The notes beneath the pieces were generated by a model that was not told the origin of the DNA, did not search any database, and saw nothing but the letters and a program-made list of their open reading frames with translations. Of a stretch of 64,000 bases of DNA, positions 41,351-52,322 are shown in pieces. Source of the stretch: Corythucha ciliata (Eukaryota; Arthropoda; Insecta; Hemiptera; Tingidae); NCBI GenBank assembly GCA_038030265.1, contig CM075942.1, forward strand, positions 36,732,751 through 36,796,750, given 5' to 3'. Numbering within the stretch: position 1 is the first letter of the stretch; the number at the start of each line of letters is the position of its first letter. The translations under genes were made by a program, and so were the position numbers.

Positions 41351-42897
41351 TCACGGACAGGTCCGTTTCTGAGGAGGACCGCCGAGTTTCTTTGTCAAAC
41401 TTATTATTCTTCCAGCCTCTCTTAATCCAGACGCTCTGGCTCCTTGGACAGTGCTGTACATGTTGGGCGACGTCGCTTCGCCGGCAAAGAAAAGTATCGG
41501 TGGACCAGGATTACAACTGTCGACGACCGGGGTGCTCAATTCACAGATATCAGTCAATTTGGAGCTGACAGCCATGTGTGTGGTGGTTCCTTTCGAAAAT
41601 CTAGATGTACTCCATTTGGAGCGACACAAGTTGACGGGAAGAGGGATTGAGTTATCGCCTGTGAATTGTTGTAGAAGATCAGTGACAGTCTCGGCTACCT
41701 CATCCTCGCTGGCCCGTTCCATTTCCACGGCTTCTAGTCCACCGACTGTCACCATGAGCATGTTTTTTGAGCCTGGAACTTCCTCGATGGCTGAAATGCC
41801 TTTCACCCAGCAATTTTTCTCTTCTAGTTCGTCTGGGGACCACGAAAAAAGCAGTGTCCCATCACCTTGCATCCAAAATGGATGCCCGTACTCGAGTATT
41901 ATTTTATTCGAATGCCCGAAACCGATATTTTGTATGGCTTGGATTTTACTTTCTGGTAATTCGGGCTGGAACAGCGTTTCGACTTGTTCTTTTAACACGC
42001 CCAGAGGAACCGTAATTATAACGTAATCCGCTGGTACTTCTTCTCCTTCGCAAGTTCGAACAACAGCTCGAGGGCTTCCACAACCCCATCGAATGCAATT
42101 GACTTCGGTCTCGTACTTGATTGCCCGGCTAGGAATTTCACGAATCATGGGCGCTAATATATTGACGAGCCCTGAAGGAACGTAAACCGCTTTTCCAGGG
42201 ATGTTCATGAAACATCCAAAATTATCGGATGACATCATGTGGAGGTCTTCACCCCAACGGCACTTCAACTGATTCAACAGACCGTAGAAAACTCTGCTTA
42301 CATCATTCTGGACGTCTTTGGGCATCTGTGAGATCTCCTCGTTGGCACGACCACTCATAAAGTGTTTTAATGTCCCGTGACCTTTTGACGATTCTGAGCC
42401 AAAAAGTGAACTCGCTTGATCTTTCACTTTTTTGAAAATCCGCATTCCCGCTCGGCTGACTTTGCTGTTCAAGAACTTTCCCTCACTCGTCATGCACAGT
42501 AAACTTTCGCGTGAATCAAGTGAACTTCGTTTGGGTATCGGTTCCTTAAGAAGGCCTTCAGAGCAGGCCATTGAGAAAATCGGGTTAGCCGCGCTACCAC
42601 CCTTAATCCATTGGGCACCGAGTTCAGTGACGGTATCTCCAATCGAGCATGAATGAATTCTACCACCGGGTCTGTCGAGAAAACTGTCTATTAAGTCACG
42701 TACAGCGGTATAGTTCCCATGGGAAAGTTACCTGTCACATCCCTCTAAGACCACAAAATTCGTAATGCCGTTATTTGCCAAATGCTTTGCTGCCGAAAGA
42801 CCGGCAACACCTGCACCGATTATGACAATCCTTGGTTGTGCGGCGGTTTTGTTACGATTATCCGACTTTTTGGGCGAAACTTTTCGATCCCCATGGA
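41351..42897 (-). CDS. FAD-dependent polyamine oxidase (spermine/N1-acetylpolyamine oxidase-like), 5' end missing
   Basis: This enzyme family oxidises spermine, spermidine or their acetyl forms in the cytosol or peroxisome. Two exons fit. 42732-42897 carries the Rossmann FAD-binding motif VIIGAGVAGLSAAKHL. 41351-42671 continues PGGRIHSCSIGDTVTELGAQ with WIKG, the usual R-x-G-G-R-I...E-x-G-A-Q-W-I-x-G block. The intron between (42672-42731) is 60 bp with a GTAAC donor, and the split AG-A codon keeps phase. The C-terminal half shows VPSGLVNILAPMI, VIITVPLGVLKE, GFGHSNKIILEY and the FAD motif ILFFAGEATSPNMYSTVQGA. Stop at 41351. The first visible exon starts at an acceptor in mid-codon, so the start is on an exon not found. 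LSD1-type demethylases lack this layout. Which polyamine is used cannot be told. Confidence 0.93.
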
Positions 42898-44195
42898 CTG
42901 CAAAACATCTAATCGTGGAAAATAAATATAGTTATTAAATGACTCCATATCCCCCCCCCCACCATAACAACAGGATGGCAGGATAAATCATTTCGTTTTC
43001 CCTCTATAAGCGACACTTGCCCTACAAAAGCGTTTGCAATTACATTGACGAATGTTTCACATAAATGTTAGGTTTTACTTAAACTCTCAATCGAAAGGCA
43101 CTGGTTTCGGCCAATCCGTCGTAATAGACGAAGGTATTGCCGCGGAGGTAGTGACATCGTTCACAACTTTACGATTTGGACTTGATTAAGAAACTTATTG
43201 ATTCGATTGAAAAGAAATTTGTTTTTGGCGAAAATACTTGATAGACAAATATGAACCAACTACCATATGACACTCCTCACAGAAATGGGCAATGTAGTAA
43301 ACCTAATCTCTAAAACTATACATTTTCGGCTTGAAAATCGTAACTCCACGACATCAAGTTGGAGTTGAAATAAAAAGGAGCATTCAACGATCAACGCTTG
43401 ATAAGTGCTCCAATATTTCTTTTCATATTTTCTTCATCTAGTGATAGCGGGTGGAAATAATAAGCATAAGCAACCGGCTGAATGTAATGGGGGGGGGGGT
43501 ACAGTATTCCCAGTTTCAACTGTGAAGTAATAGCGCACATAAAAAATGTAAGTCTAAGCCACATTAAATTTTATTTCTCGAGAATTCAAGGAATGAAAGA
43601 GAGTCGCAACTCAATTGATGAAAATTATAACGTTACGTGCGGATCCATTTCTCGGTAACTATTTTTAATTAAAAGTACGGAGTCGTTCTGTAGAGGATAC
43701 TTGTTCAAATAAGGATCGAAATTTAGAGCTTAGCGGCACATATTTTTTTCAGCATTCATTAAACCCGGACTAGAATCGTGGCACAATTAGGCTGCCCTTC
43801 TAGCATTTTATGTCGTGCGTAGCGTAGAATCCAAATTATATTTGTGATTCTGCGCTAGTGATTCTCTGACGATTCGCGGGGTAGGTTGAAACAAGATTGT
43901 ACAATCGCCGTTAAGGAGCTGCCGACAGTACAGCAAACATAACACAAAAACCCGACAAATTGTCTAGCTGCTCAGTCTAACAACAAACAACAGGGCGTAA
44001 CGCTTGTACCCCCGATTCGAACGCTGCTCCACAGCGTCTATTGGATTCTTTCTTATACGTATTCATGTAACGAATTGACACTCTACTTTATAATTCAGCT
44101 CAATATTTCATTCGTTATCTACTCATCTACTGCCTCGGCAAGGAAAACGTCACTCTCGGTAAAATAAAGAAAAGAAATGACATTTCCAAGTGTAA
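42898..44195. other. upstream of the amine oxidase, no exon recognised
   Basis: The missing first exon of the oxidase should lie upstream, here or further, but no clear candidate is seen. A C run (about 42953) and a G run (about 43490) occur. Nothing else is recognisable. Confidence 0.35.
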
Positions 44196-44199
44196 GATT

Positions 44200-44319
44200 A
44201 CACTGTCCGCTTTTTCCCTCCTGTTGCGTTGCGTTTGCTTGAAAAAACGGAAGGTAGGGCTTCGCTCTATCTACGCTTTTTCAAGCAAACGCAACGGAAG
44301 GGAAAAAGCGGGCAGTGTG
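44200..44319. mobile_element. 120-bp hairpin element
   Basis: ACACTGTCCGCTTTTTCCCTC on the left and AGGGAAAAAGCGGGCAGTGT on the right are close complements. The inner GCGTTTGCTTGAAAAA pairs with TTTTTCAAGCAAACGC. Almost the whole element is stem. Confidence 0.75.
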
Positions 44320-44340
44320 ATTTATAAAAGAACTGGATTG

Positions 44341-44545
44341 CTCATCACTGCTGATAAAGAATAGCCATCAAATAAGCTCCCAAGTGGATGAGAGGGGTGG
44401 AGTTTCAAAGTAAATTCTGGAAGAGAGTTGTGTTGCCATAACTACACAAGGAGAGCGACAGGGTGATTGTTTATCAGGGGACGACCTGCCCCCTCCAGTC
44501 AGCTGTGAGCAATCCAGGTTTATATGTATATCGCTGGTGTAAACT
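44341..44545. repeat. single arm of the repeat found as a foldback at 51.0-51.75 kb
   Basis: Shares TGATAAAGAATAGCCATCAA-like, ACAGGGTGATTGTTTATC and GACCTGCCCCCTCCAGTC stretches with 51010-51150. It shares the same stretches, inverted, with 51575-51745. Confidence 0.65.
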
Positions 44546-46009
44546 TAGCCTTATCCGATAAACATCCGGTTAAATCCGATTTAACTCATGAATGACATTA
44601 TACTCAAAACAAAAGCGGCGAGATAAGTTTACGAGCACTTCAGAATTTCAATTTGATGTCTTCTTATTTATTTAACGTTTTAAATGTTCACGTTTAACGT
44701 TTTCAAGGTCTACCGGCGTACATTGACAATAGGTATCATTTATTTGTTGCTGTTGAATGATTAGGATAATGATCGGTTCTAGAAGGACAAATTGAAAAAA
44801 CAGAGTAGGTACTTTCCCTTTCTTTGTTTATATTTTCCGGGAAACAAATTTTTCATTCAGAAACCAGATAATTAGTTGTAACGATCGATAATTTTTTTCT
44901 ATATATCACAACGTTGTTTCATATCACACAAATTACACGTATGGCGTTTTCCATTCAATGCAATACACTTGTGTGGTGTAAGTTTTCCCACCCGCCCCTC
45001 TGAATTGAAACATATTTTTATGGAGAGGACGCTCCACTATACTTGTGTAGTGTATTGAATGGAAATCGCTATTAAATCCAATGCTAAACAATTGAAGACA
45101 AAATAAAAACGATGTCATGAAAAATTAAATTATTTAGGTCACATAAAAAACCGGACATTGGGGATTGGTAGAGTCATTTTCGAAATTAATTTTTTTTTAA
45201 AATCACGCAACCATTTCTCAGAAGCTCATTATTTTTTTCCACCATATCATTCAATCAATTAAAATTATTTGTCATTTAAACCAAAAAGAAGATATTTTTG
45301 TCAACGTGTCTTTGGCACTAGTAAGTAGATACCTTAGCTGCTAAAATACTGAACTTGACCAGAAAAGGAGGTCACGGAAAACCGTACTCGTAAATACTTG
45401 AAAAAAGGCATTTAAGATATACACCGAGGATATAGTTTGGAACAAATTGTATTACTGAAGATTGAAACTTGTGTATGGCAACTGGTTCGAAGAGTTCAAC
45501 AAAAATACTTGAGCGATTTAATGAGTAGACTGAATTGAATGGCAAACATGGGCCAAGGACAAGCAAAATGATTTTTTTTATTTTATCAAGAATCTTTTCT
45601 TTCTGAAAAGAAAAAAGAACAACCAAAGTCACGGCCCTGAGACAAGGGGATGGGGACGATTGGTTCATGTACGAAGTACTTACTTTTTTCAAGCTGAAAC
45701 AAAACCATTTGCGATTTACACTATTTAAATAAATAAGGCACTCTTTTATACGTTAAGTACTTCCTTGGACCATTTCAAAATTAAAAAAATTATCTAAGTA
45801 CTCGATATAGAAGGCTGACTTGTTTGAATCACATACTAACATCAAATTATTAACGCGAATTGAACTCTACTTTTTATAAACGAGACAAATTTCTTCTCAC
45901 CCATTCCACAACGGCCACACACGACACGCTGCTCGCTTGAAGTGACTTTTGTTTTCGTGCGACCGGAATGAAACTCTATCGCGTTCTACGAGTTCATCGA
46001 TACGTTACT
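44546..46009. other. 3' side of the transporter gene; hairpin element and no clear exon
   Basis: The second TTCCATTCAATGCAATACAC hairpin lies at 44941-45073 (CGTTTTCCATTCAATGCAATA / GTGTATTGAATGGAAATCG). A minus-strand ORF at 45372-45692 carries VLGPCLPFNSVYSLNRSS. That could be a remnant of a STAS-domain start (x-L-P-F-x-x-V-x-x-L) of the neighbouring SLC26 gene, but the support is weak. Confidence 0.35.
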
Positions 46010-47525
46010 TTAAACAATACGCACGTCCTTTCTATTCTTGTCTAGGAGATTTTCGGCTTCAGGAACTTTCCCGCCCTTTTCGCCTGGTAATTTGGAGTTT
46101 TCCACCTCTCTTTTATGAACTTCCCTCAAAATTTGCCTCAACGAAAAACACACGCCCACAATTAAACCGATTTGTACTTCGATTCCAACACACACAATGA
46201 ACGTGACTACCCACATGCATCCGTTTTCGAGGGATGATTTGAAAAACGAAGGAACTTCAATAATTCTTTTGTAAAGGAGCTGCCCCGTAGAAGTGAAAAT
46301 AATACTGCCCAAGACGCATGAGGGAAGAGTTTGAAAGAGAGGGCCGGCCTGAAAAAATAGTGCGAATAAATTAGAAAAAAGATGTAATATGATCCTCTTA
46401 ATCAACTTACAAAGAGAATGACGACGAACATCAAAATTGATGATATTGTAGTGGCCAACAGTGTTTTTATGCCTACGTTCATAGCCACGATTGTCCTCAT
46501 CATCGAGTTCCCAACGCTCAAGCACTGAAAGCTGGAGCAAACTATATTGCACACAGCCATTGCCAGAGTCTCTTGACCAGGACGAAGCTCCTCGTTGAAT
46601 AAAAGAGTCATAGAGAGTGTCGTGGCGTAGTTGATTGAACCGATTGACACGGCGCTCGGAAGTGCCGGGTAGATTAGATCCCACGAGGGTGGGATGACTT
46701 TGGGTAGACCAGTCGGGACGAAGCCGACGATAGAGACACCCTGACTTCTGAAGTCCAGAAAATAGGAGAGCAAGGTGACTATTACCATTACCACAGCTTC
46801 CACCGGGAGAACAATTTTTGTCTTTTTAGAAAACCAGTCCTTGAACCAGACGGAATTGAAAACCAAAATTCCAGTTACAACTGTCGTTATTATCACAGTT
46901 AGCCAGTTTGTTTTTTCTATATTCCTAATTAAAGACGAGGCATTATGATAAAAGTTGTAAAATCCATAATGATTTTTAATATTAACACCAAGCAGAAGCT
47001 TAGCTGATTTTACTAATATATGTAATGTACAGCCGGCAATGAAACCTGAAACGAATGGCTTTCTGAAAAGTGTCGTGATAACACCCATTTGAAGAACAAA
47101 AAGAATTAAATAGAAAACCCCGATCGTAAACGTGAGAGTGCTCACGAATGGTAAAGCTATTTCTACATTATGTAAAGGGTCAGGAACGAAAGTCGCGACA
47201 GCTTCCCCAATGAGCATGGAACCGATCGCCACTGGGCCAAAGGAACTTATAGTCGCAGTGCCAAATAACGTGTAGACGAACGATGAGAAGCACGCCGTGT
47301 AAAGACCACAGATCAACGGCACGTTTGCCAGCACTGAGAAGGCGAGACTCTGGGGCACGTTCACGCAGGCAAGGGTTAGGCCGGCGCAAAAATCGTACCA
47401 AAGATCTTTTTTCCACTTGTAGTTTACCAGCCAATTCGTGACTGGTATGTGGCTATGAATTATATCTTTGGTTTTACCGAGACACCGTTTTTTCCTATTT
47501 CGGCTTGGTGAAAGTGTCCCGCTTT
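46010..47525 (-). CDS. SLC26/SulP anion transporter, membrane domain (5' end missing)
   Basis: SulP proteins move sulfate, bicarbonate, chloride or oxalate across membranes. Exon 46411-47525 starts after a TTTTGCAG acceptor, and exon 46010-46348 follows across a 62-bp intron (GTAAGT...TTTTTCAG), in phase. The protein shows the classic start of the membrane domain: DFCAGLTLACVNVPQSLAFS and LANVPLICGLYTACFSSFVY. Then come FGTATISSFGPVAIGSMLIG, RKPFVSGFIAGCTLHILVKS, IVGFVPTGLPKV and SVGNSMMRTIVAMNVG. It ends about 50 residues after the last membrane helix (GLIVGVCFSLRQILREVHKR, stop at 46010). A full SulP protein normally has a STAS domain of 120 or more residues there, so this model is short. 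Either a 3' exon is missed or the STAS domain is lost. The N-terminal exon was not identified. Confidence 0.9.
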
Positions 47526-48490
47526 CTGCAAAAAAAAGAATAAAAACAATCAAGACAATGTGAGAGGCTGCAAACCAAAATTCACATGAATATTCACTCG
47601 AGTTCAAAGAAGGACCGAGATAATTACTGAACCTGGGACTACATCCAAGGCTGAAACCCCCTCCTACTCCTTATACATGCACACACCACAAAAAAAATTA
47701 TGAAATGAGTAAGTAACGGACGGTGATTACCGAAGTAATCATTATCAATGACGTTGTTCAAATACTAGTGTACTTAGGAAGGTAAGATTTCGTACGTTCC
47801 AAAATATACAATAGATATTTTTTTGGAAAATTGTATGAAAAGTGGTACAGTAAACGGAGTTTTCACCTAACCCTCCAATTCCAAAATGGCATCATACCAG
47901 AGATACCTACAACACCGACGTGGTGGTTCCTCACATGAGAGAATAAAACCATGAAAATCCTAAAGGCGCGTTTACACGGTTTAATCTCATAGCCCAATTT
48001 CATTGGTTCAATCAAATTGAAACGTGTAATAGTACATTTCACGAGTTAAGGAAAGCGTCACTTTACGCGTGAGTTGTGTTTGGCGAACAGGGCAACGCCG
48101 AGTTCGCTAATTACTAACAACGAGCGCGTAATGACGCTCCTCACGAGTTACGAACGCTATTTTTCGTTTAACCGAACAAGTATTACCTACGTCACTTCAT
48201 CTTGAACAGCGTCGTATCACTCCAAACAGTGACGGAAAGACCTCAAAGAAGTTGGCCCCCCTAAATTAGCTCCCGCGTCCGCAATGGTGCCAAAATAAGG
48301 CTTCCGATGTGCACCACCAGGCACTTCCATAATTAAATAGTGCATCAACCATCAAGTCGAGAAAAACCAATTTTCATTTTTGGGGGATAAGTTCTTGCCA
48401 GCCTCGCCTCTTCGGAATGTCTGAAGTTTGACTAAGTCAATTGAAGGCAACCGACGTGCACCAATGGGCACCACAACATTTATCAGGTGC
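47526..48490. other. spacer, partial MITE, no gene
   Basis: A half MITE lies at about 47965-48033 (AAAGGCGCGTTTACACGGTTT and CAAATTGAAACGTGTAA), of the same type as 61112-61302. Otherwise there is unique sequence. The transporter N-terminal exon may be here but is not recognised. Confidence 0.35.
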
Positions 48491-48496
48491 ACCGCC

Positions 48497-48520
48497 TTTT
48501 TTTTTTTTTTTTTTTTTTTA
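48497..48520 (-). other. poly(A) tail of the LINE fragment
   Basis: A run of 24 T on the plus strand, about 200 bp beyond the ORF2 stop at 48721. It fits the poly(A) end of the minus-strand LINE fragment. Confidence 0.7.
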
Positions 48521-48720
48521 ATTTGAACAAGGTATTTTATCTAGGTTAATTAATTATATCACAGTTGGGTTTCACTTGGATGTTGACTGTCTTATGGGGC
48601 AAGGTATCACAGTAGGCATTTGTTGGTATCACAGAATATTTTTTGTTGCTGTCACAGCATTGCGTAGTGCGTATCAAGTATTTCTGACATTTGTTATTAC
48701 TTGATTGTGGACGGGAATAA

Positions 48721-49432
48721 TCACAAGTGGACGGTGTCTTGGAGAAGACGGGGTTTAAGCCTCTGCGCGATCTGTTGTCCTAATGAATAGTGGACTGCTC
48801 GTGACACCTCAGCTAGGTTGCGGTGAAACCTGGAGAACTTTGTTTCGATGTATTCTTTTATTGTAGGCAAGGCCATTTCCTTGTGTAGTTGGGTGTTGCG
48901 GATGAACCATGGCGCATTTACTGCCATTCGAAGGACTTTGTTCTGGATGGTTTGCAATTTTTGTATTTTGGATGCGGCTGCTGCTCCCCATATCTCACTG
49001 CCGTACAATATTAGAGGGCGGATTAGCAACGTGTATACCTTCGTACAGAACCGTGATTTTAGATTGTTTTTTTCTGTTTAGGATGGGGTAGAGTAGCCGC
49101 AGTCTCAAATATCCATCTCTGATTTTGTTGGTTATGTGTTTCTCCCAGGTTAGCCTTCTGTCTAAATGAATCCCGAGGTAGCGCACAGATTGCTTTTTGT
49201 CTTTCCATTTTACGATGCTGTTGCCTATGCTTAGTTCGGTAGGTTCCTTTGGGAAGCGGAGAGTAAATACCTTGGCCTGGCATTTAGCTGAATTTAGTAT
49301 TATCTTCCACTTATTCATGTATAGTGCGACCTTCTCAAGTGCTCCTTGGACTGAGTTTCGTGCTTCATCGATGTCTTTGTTCGAGGAGTATAAGGCAGTG
49401 ACATCTGCGAAGATAGCGTGCTCAACATTTGG
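48721..49432 (-). pseudogene. dead Jockey-clade LINE ORF2 fragment
   Basis: The minus-strand frame starts in the RT palm at HAIFADVTALYSS. It continues through KWKIILNSAKCQAKVFTLRF and SVRYLGIHLDRRLTWEKHI to a frameshift near 49060. It then resumes LIRPLILYGSEIWGAAAASKI and QTIQNKVLRMAVNAPWFIRN to the stop at 48721. The catalytic FADD box has become FADV. The 5' part is missing, and the fragment abuts a tRNA-like sequence. Similar to, but diverged from, the intact LINE at 4.8-9.1 kb. Confidence 0.85.
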
Positions 49433-49437
49433 TGTAC

Positions 49438-49498
49438 TTGGTGGTCTAAGAGCCGTACCGGAGATACGGTGCCCGGGTTCGATTCCCGCTCCGTGGCA
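49438..49498 (+). repeat. tRNA-like SINE head remnant
   Basis: GGTTCGATTCC (49477-49487) is an exact pol III B box. Upstream, CCGTA and TACGG pair around a 7-nt loop like an anticodon arm, and GTGGTCTAAGAGC resembles a D arm. The 3' side TCCGTGGCA looks like an acceptor end, but its partner at the 5' side is absent. It is therefore not a working tRNA. Most likely it is a tRNA-derived SINE piece fused to the LINE fragment. Confidence 0.6.
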
Positions 49499-49534
49499 GT
49501 TTCTTTTTCTCACGACACATAAAGCACCATGTCA

Positions 49535-49670
49535 CTGTCGTTTGCACAAGCTCTATGTTTACGTTCCGTGTAGTCTATGCAACCAAACAAATTTACTCCC
49601 TCGAAAAATGAAGCATTTTTATAGGTTGCATAGACACCACACAACACGAACATGGACTTGTGAACGGGCC
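49535..49670. mobile_element. MITE of the GCTCTATGTTTACGTT family
   Basis: GCACAAGCTCTATGTTTACG on the left and AACATGGACTTGTGAACGGGC on the right pair. The interior CTATGCAACCAAACAAATTTA equals that of 36700-36834. TTA follows the right end (49671). Confidence 0.75.
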
Positions 49671-49673
49671 TTA

Positions 49674-50120
49674 AGCATGGCCTTAAGCAAGCGAGTCAGC
49701 TGGGTTTCCTAGGAAGTAATTTGTAAACAAGAAATTTATGATAATTTTATCTACCCCAATATGGTCGTGAGCGGGGAGCGGTTTAATACTCTATAGAGAA
49801 GAATCTGAATAGGGAAAAAGTGAGGCCGATTTTGAGCGACGGTGGCGATCCAAGTGAATAGCGACCGAACCTTCGGTGGACCATGCGACGTACGGGGGGA
49901 ACTTCTGAACTCCCTTCCCCTCCACCGGCTCCCTTAATTTTCACTTTCGTATTCAGATGTTTCAAGTTCAAATTGAATCGTCCAATTTTTTTTCTGGAAA
50001 ACGCCTAAAAAATGATGAAATGTACTAATAAAATGTATGAGATGAACATTTTCTAGTCCAGCCTTGAATATTCACAGAAATAGATAAATGAAAAACCAAA
50101 GTTTTGCTAGAATATCCATT
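49674..50120. other. spacer, no gene
   Basis: Unique sequence. A minus-strand ORF at 49783-49971 is not recognised. Confidence 0.3.
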
Positions 50121-50174
50121 TATTAATTTAAAACTTGACTTCTCTGATAAATGTACGCGTTAGTAAAACCACAT

Positions 50175-50308
50175 ACTTGCCGTCTACAATTTACAAAAAT
50201 AAAATCAGCGAACCTGCCATCCTTAGGAATTCGAAAAAAACCGATCACGCCACCAGCTTCATACATCGACGAACATCCAGGAACGATACATTTTTCGTGG
50301 CCCATTTT
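50175..50308 (-). CDS. THAP-like zinc-finger first exon
   Basis: The frame MGHEKCIVPGCSSMYEAGG continues VIGFFRIPKDGRFADFIFVN. The spacing C-x4-C, then a Gly-rich turn and F-F-x-I/F-P-x-D, is that of the THAP (C2CH) DNA-binding domain. The expected downstream Trp, Cys and His would be on a following exon. A GTATGT donor follows CGGCAA at about 50175. ATG at 50308 is the likely start. THAP domains occur in host transcription regulators and in P-element-type transposases. No partner exon was found. Confidence 0.5.
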
Positions 50309-50379
50309 GCCGAACAACAATATAATCGAAAAAAATAATTAAAAATAAAATATAATCGAATTCGCTCAACGGATCGATC

Positions 50380-51010
50380 AAAGGATTAGCCATTTTCGAT
50401 AAACGTTAAACCATTTTATGTGCCCTTAAATGCGGCTCAAAGTCGTGCAAATCGGGGATTTTATTTTTTTCAAAAAAAGTCAGTCCCCGTTTGTTTACGC
50501 TAAATCTGAGTGTACGGACAACCCGTGATTCAGAAAAACATCTTCTAAGTGTCCTTTACGAAAATTGTAATAAGCGTTTTCTTAGTTGATTGGCGAGTTT
50601 TCGTCAGAAATGACCATTTTTTAGAGAAAATAATGTTTTTTCTATACAAAATCGCTTGTTTTGACCTGAAAAATTCGATCAATCCTTGTTATTTTAACAC
50701 GCTAAAAAGGTATAAAACCTAATCCAAAGCTATCCTTGGAATGGAATTGGTGCGCCTACCAAAGTAACAAAAAATGTCGCTCCGGCAGCTGGCTGTTGGG
50801 TTAAGTGCATTATACTACCACAGGTTTCGACGTTTTTAGTTATTTAGCTTATTATTCGGCATTAATTATCATTTCACTTTGTTACTCTACATTTTACATC
50901 GCTTGCTGAACAATCGCTAAAAGTTAAATTAACGAAATTCGTATTTCGTGAAATGTACTCTATCCGACACCCCAGCTGCCGGAGCGACATTTTTGTTACT
51001 TTGGTAGGCG
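50380..51010. repeat. 630-bp dispersed repeat, copy 1, with terminal hairpin
   Basis: Starts GATTAGCCATTTTCGATAAAC, and is co-linear with 53085-53721 (for example AAATGCGGCTCAAAGTCGTGC and ACGGACAACCCGTGATTCAG in both). Its last 258 bp (50753-51010) form a hairpin. CGCCTACCAAAGTAACAAAA and ATGTCGCTCCGGCAGCTGG pair with CCAGCTGCCGGAGCGACAT and GTTACTTTGGTAGGCG. A single hairpin end also occurs at 62752-62770. Confidence 0.75.
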
Positions 51011-51750
51011 TGGAGGAGGGGTGAAGTTTAAAAGTAAGTACCGGAAGAGAGTTGTGAGCAATCCAGTTCTTTTATATATAACTACACAAGGAGAGGGACA
51101 GGGTGATTGTTTATCCCCCCAACTGCCCCCTCCAGTCCGCTGTGAGTAATCCAGGTTTATATCGTCGGCTAAGGCGTGTTACCTCGTATGTCCAAAAACC
51201 AAACTTTACAGGAGAACAAAAAATCATTTTAAAAATCCCTATTTTTACATAAATTTAGAATTTTTGGCAATTCTCCCTTAAAAAATTATATAGATTATCT
51301 TGAAAACAAAATTTATGATAATCAAGTTAGGTATCTAACGAAAAATTTGATACCAAAACCTATTTTTCGCCAAATTGTCACTTACGAGGTATCACGCCTT
51401 AGCCGACGATATATCGTTGGTCGAGAGATACACACCAGTGAAGTAAAAACTTTGCCTCACTGAAAAGTAGTGGCGCAAAATTTTACCTCAATGAACAGGG
51501 GAAGACGGGGGTGTGACGTAACTAGGCAACCTGACGGCCAACGATATATAAACCTCACACCGTTCTGGAGGGGCGTGGAGGTGGCAGGTCGTCCCCTGAT
51601 AAACAATCACCCTGTCCCTCTGCTTGTGTAATTATGGCAACACGCGGAACTTATTTTGAAACTCCTCCCTCTCACCCACTTGGGAACTTGACTGATGGCT
51701 ATTATTTATCAGCAGTGATGAGCAATCCAGTTCTTTTATATATCGTTGGA
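51010..51750. repeat. large foldback with a nested MITE
   Basis: GAGGGACAGGGTGATTGTTTA (about 51094) pairs with AAACAATCACCCTGTCCCTC (about 51601). The arm also matches 44341-44545. The middle holds the 246-bp hairpin 51163-51408. CGTCGGCTAAGGCGTGTTACC pairs with ATCACGCCTTAGCCGACG, and the flanking ATAT on both sides is a possible duplication. Confidence 0.7.
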
Positions 51751-52067
51751 CTAGGCTTCCGCTTTATAATTATGTAGTTGACCGAACGTTGTCAATTGCA
51801 CACGAATGAAAATTGACTCTGTTTTTATTAGGCTTATGTCAAAAGCTGGGTAGCTAGCCACGCGAAAAATAGTGTATCTGCTCGTTTTTTTTCAGCTCAC
51901 TCGGCTGCGCTTCGTGAGCCAAACAAAACTCGCGTGCAAAATTCTACTTCCCCCACTTGTTGTGTAATATTATATAACAGTCGTGGGTTGGGAAAATTGC
52001 TCCCGATTTGCTCGCCGCGTATTTATTCTCGAGTTGCGCAATGCAATTCTTCGACATGAGCTCAGAG
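51751..52067. other. spacer, no gene
   Basis: AT-rich sequence with no recognised feature. Confidence 0.3.
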
Positions 52068-52322
52068 GGGGGTGATTCTGTAACTTGCAAAATTTACGTG
52101 TCGTAAAAAGGAAGAAGGGCGAGGGGAGGTACCTCGTTGCCATGGTTTTTACGATACCTAGTGAATTAAACTGTGGAATTTTCACGCTAGAATGTGTGGT
52201 CTCGAAGAAAAAATAATAAATTCTTGACAAATACGTGGAAAAACCAAGGCAACGGGGTACATCCTTCTCCCCCTCCTTCCCAATTACGACACGTAAATTT
52301 TGCGAGTTACAGAATCACCCCC
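52068..52322. mobile_element. 255-bp inverted-repeat element
   Basis: GGGGGTGATTCTGTAACTTG and AAAATTTACGTGTCGTAA on the left pair with TTACGACACGTAAATTTTG and AGTTACAGAATCACCCCC on the right. CCATGGTTTTTACG and GTGGAAAAACCAAGG extend the stem. No duplication is resolved because of the G/C run. Confidence 0.8.

Noticed and set aside
41351..42897. LSD1-type histone demethylase
   Set aside because: No SWIRM or tower insertion is seen between the FAD motifs. The continuous ELGAQWIKG to GEATSPNMYSTVQGA layout fits polyamine oxidases.
49438..49498. Functional tRNA gene
   Set aside because: The anticodon-arm-like and T-arm-like parts are present, but the 5' acceptor strand cannot pair with TCCGTGG, position 33 would not be U, and the T stem has a mismatch.
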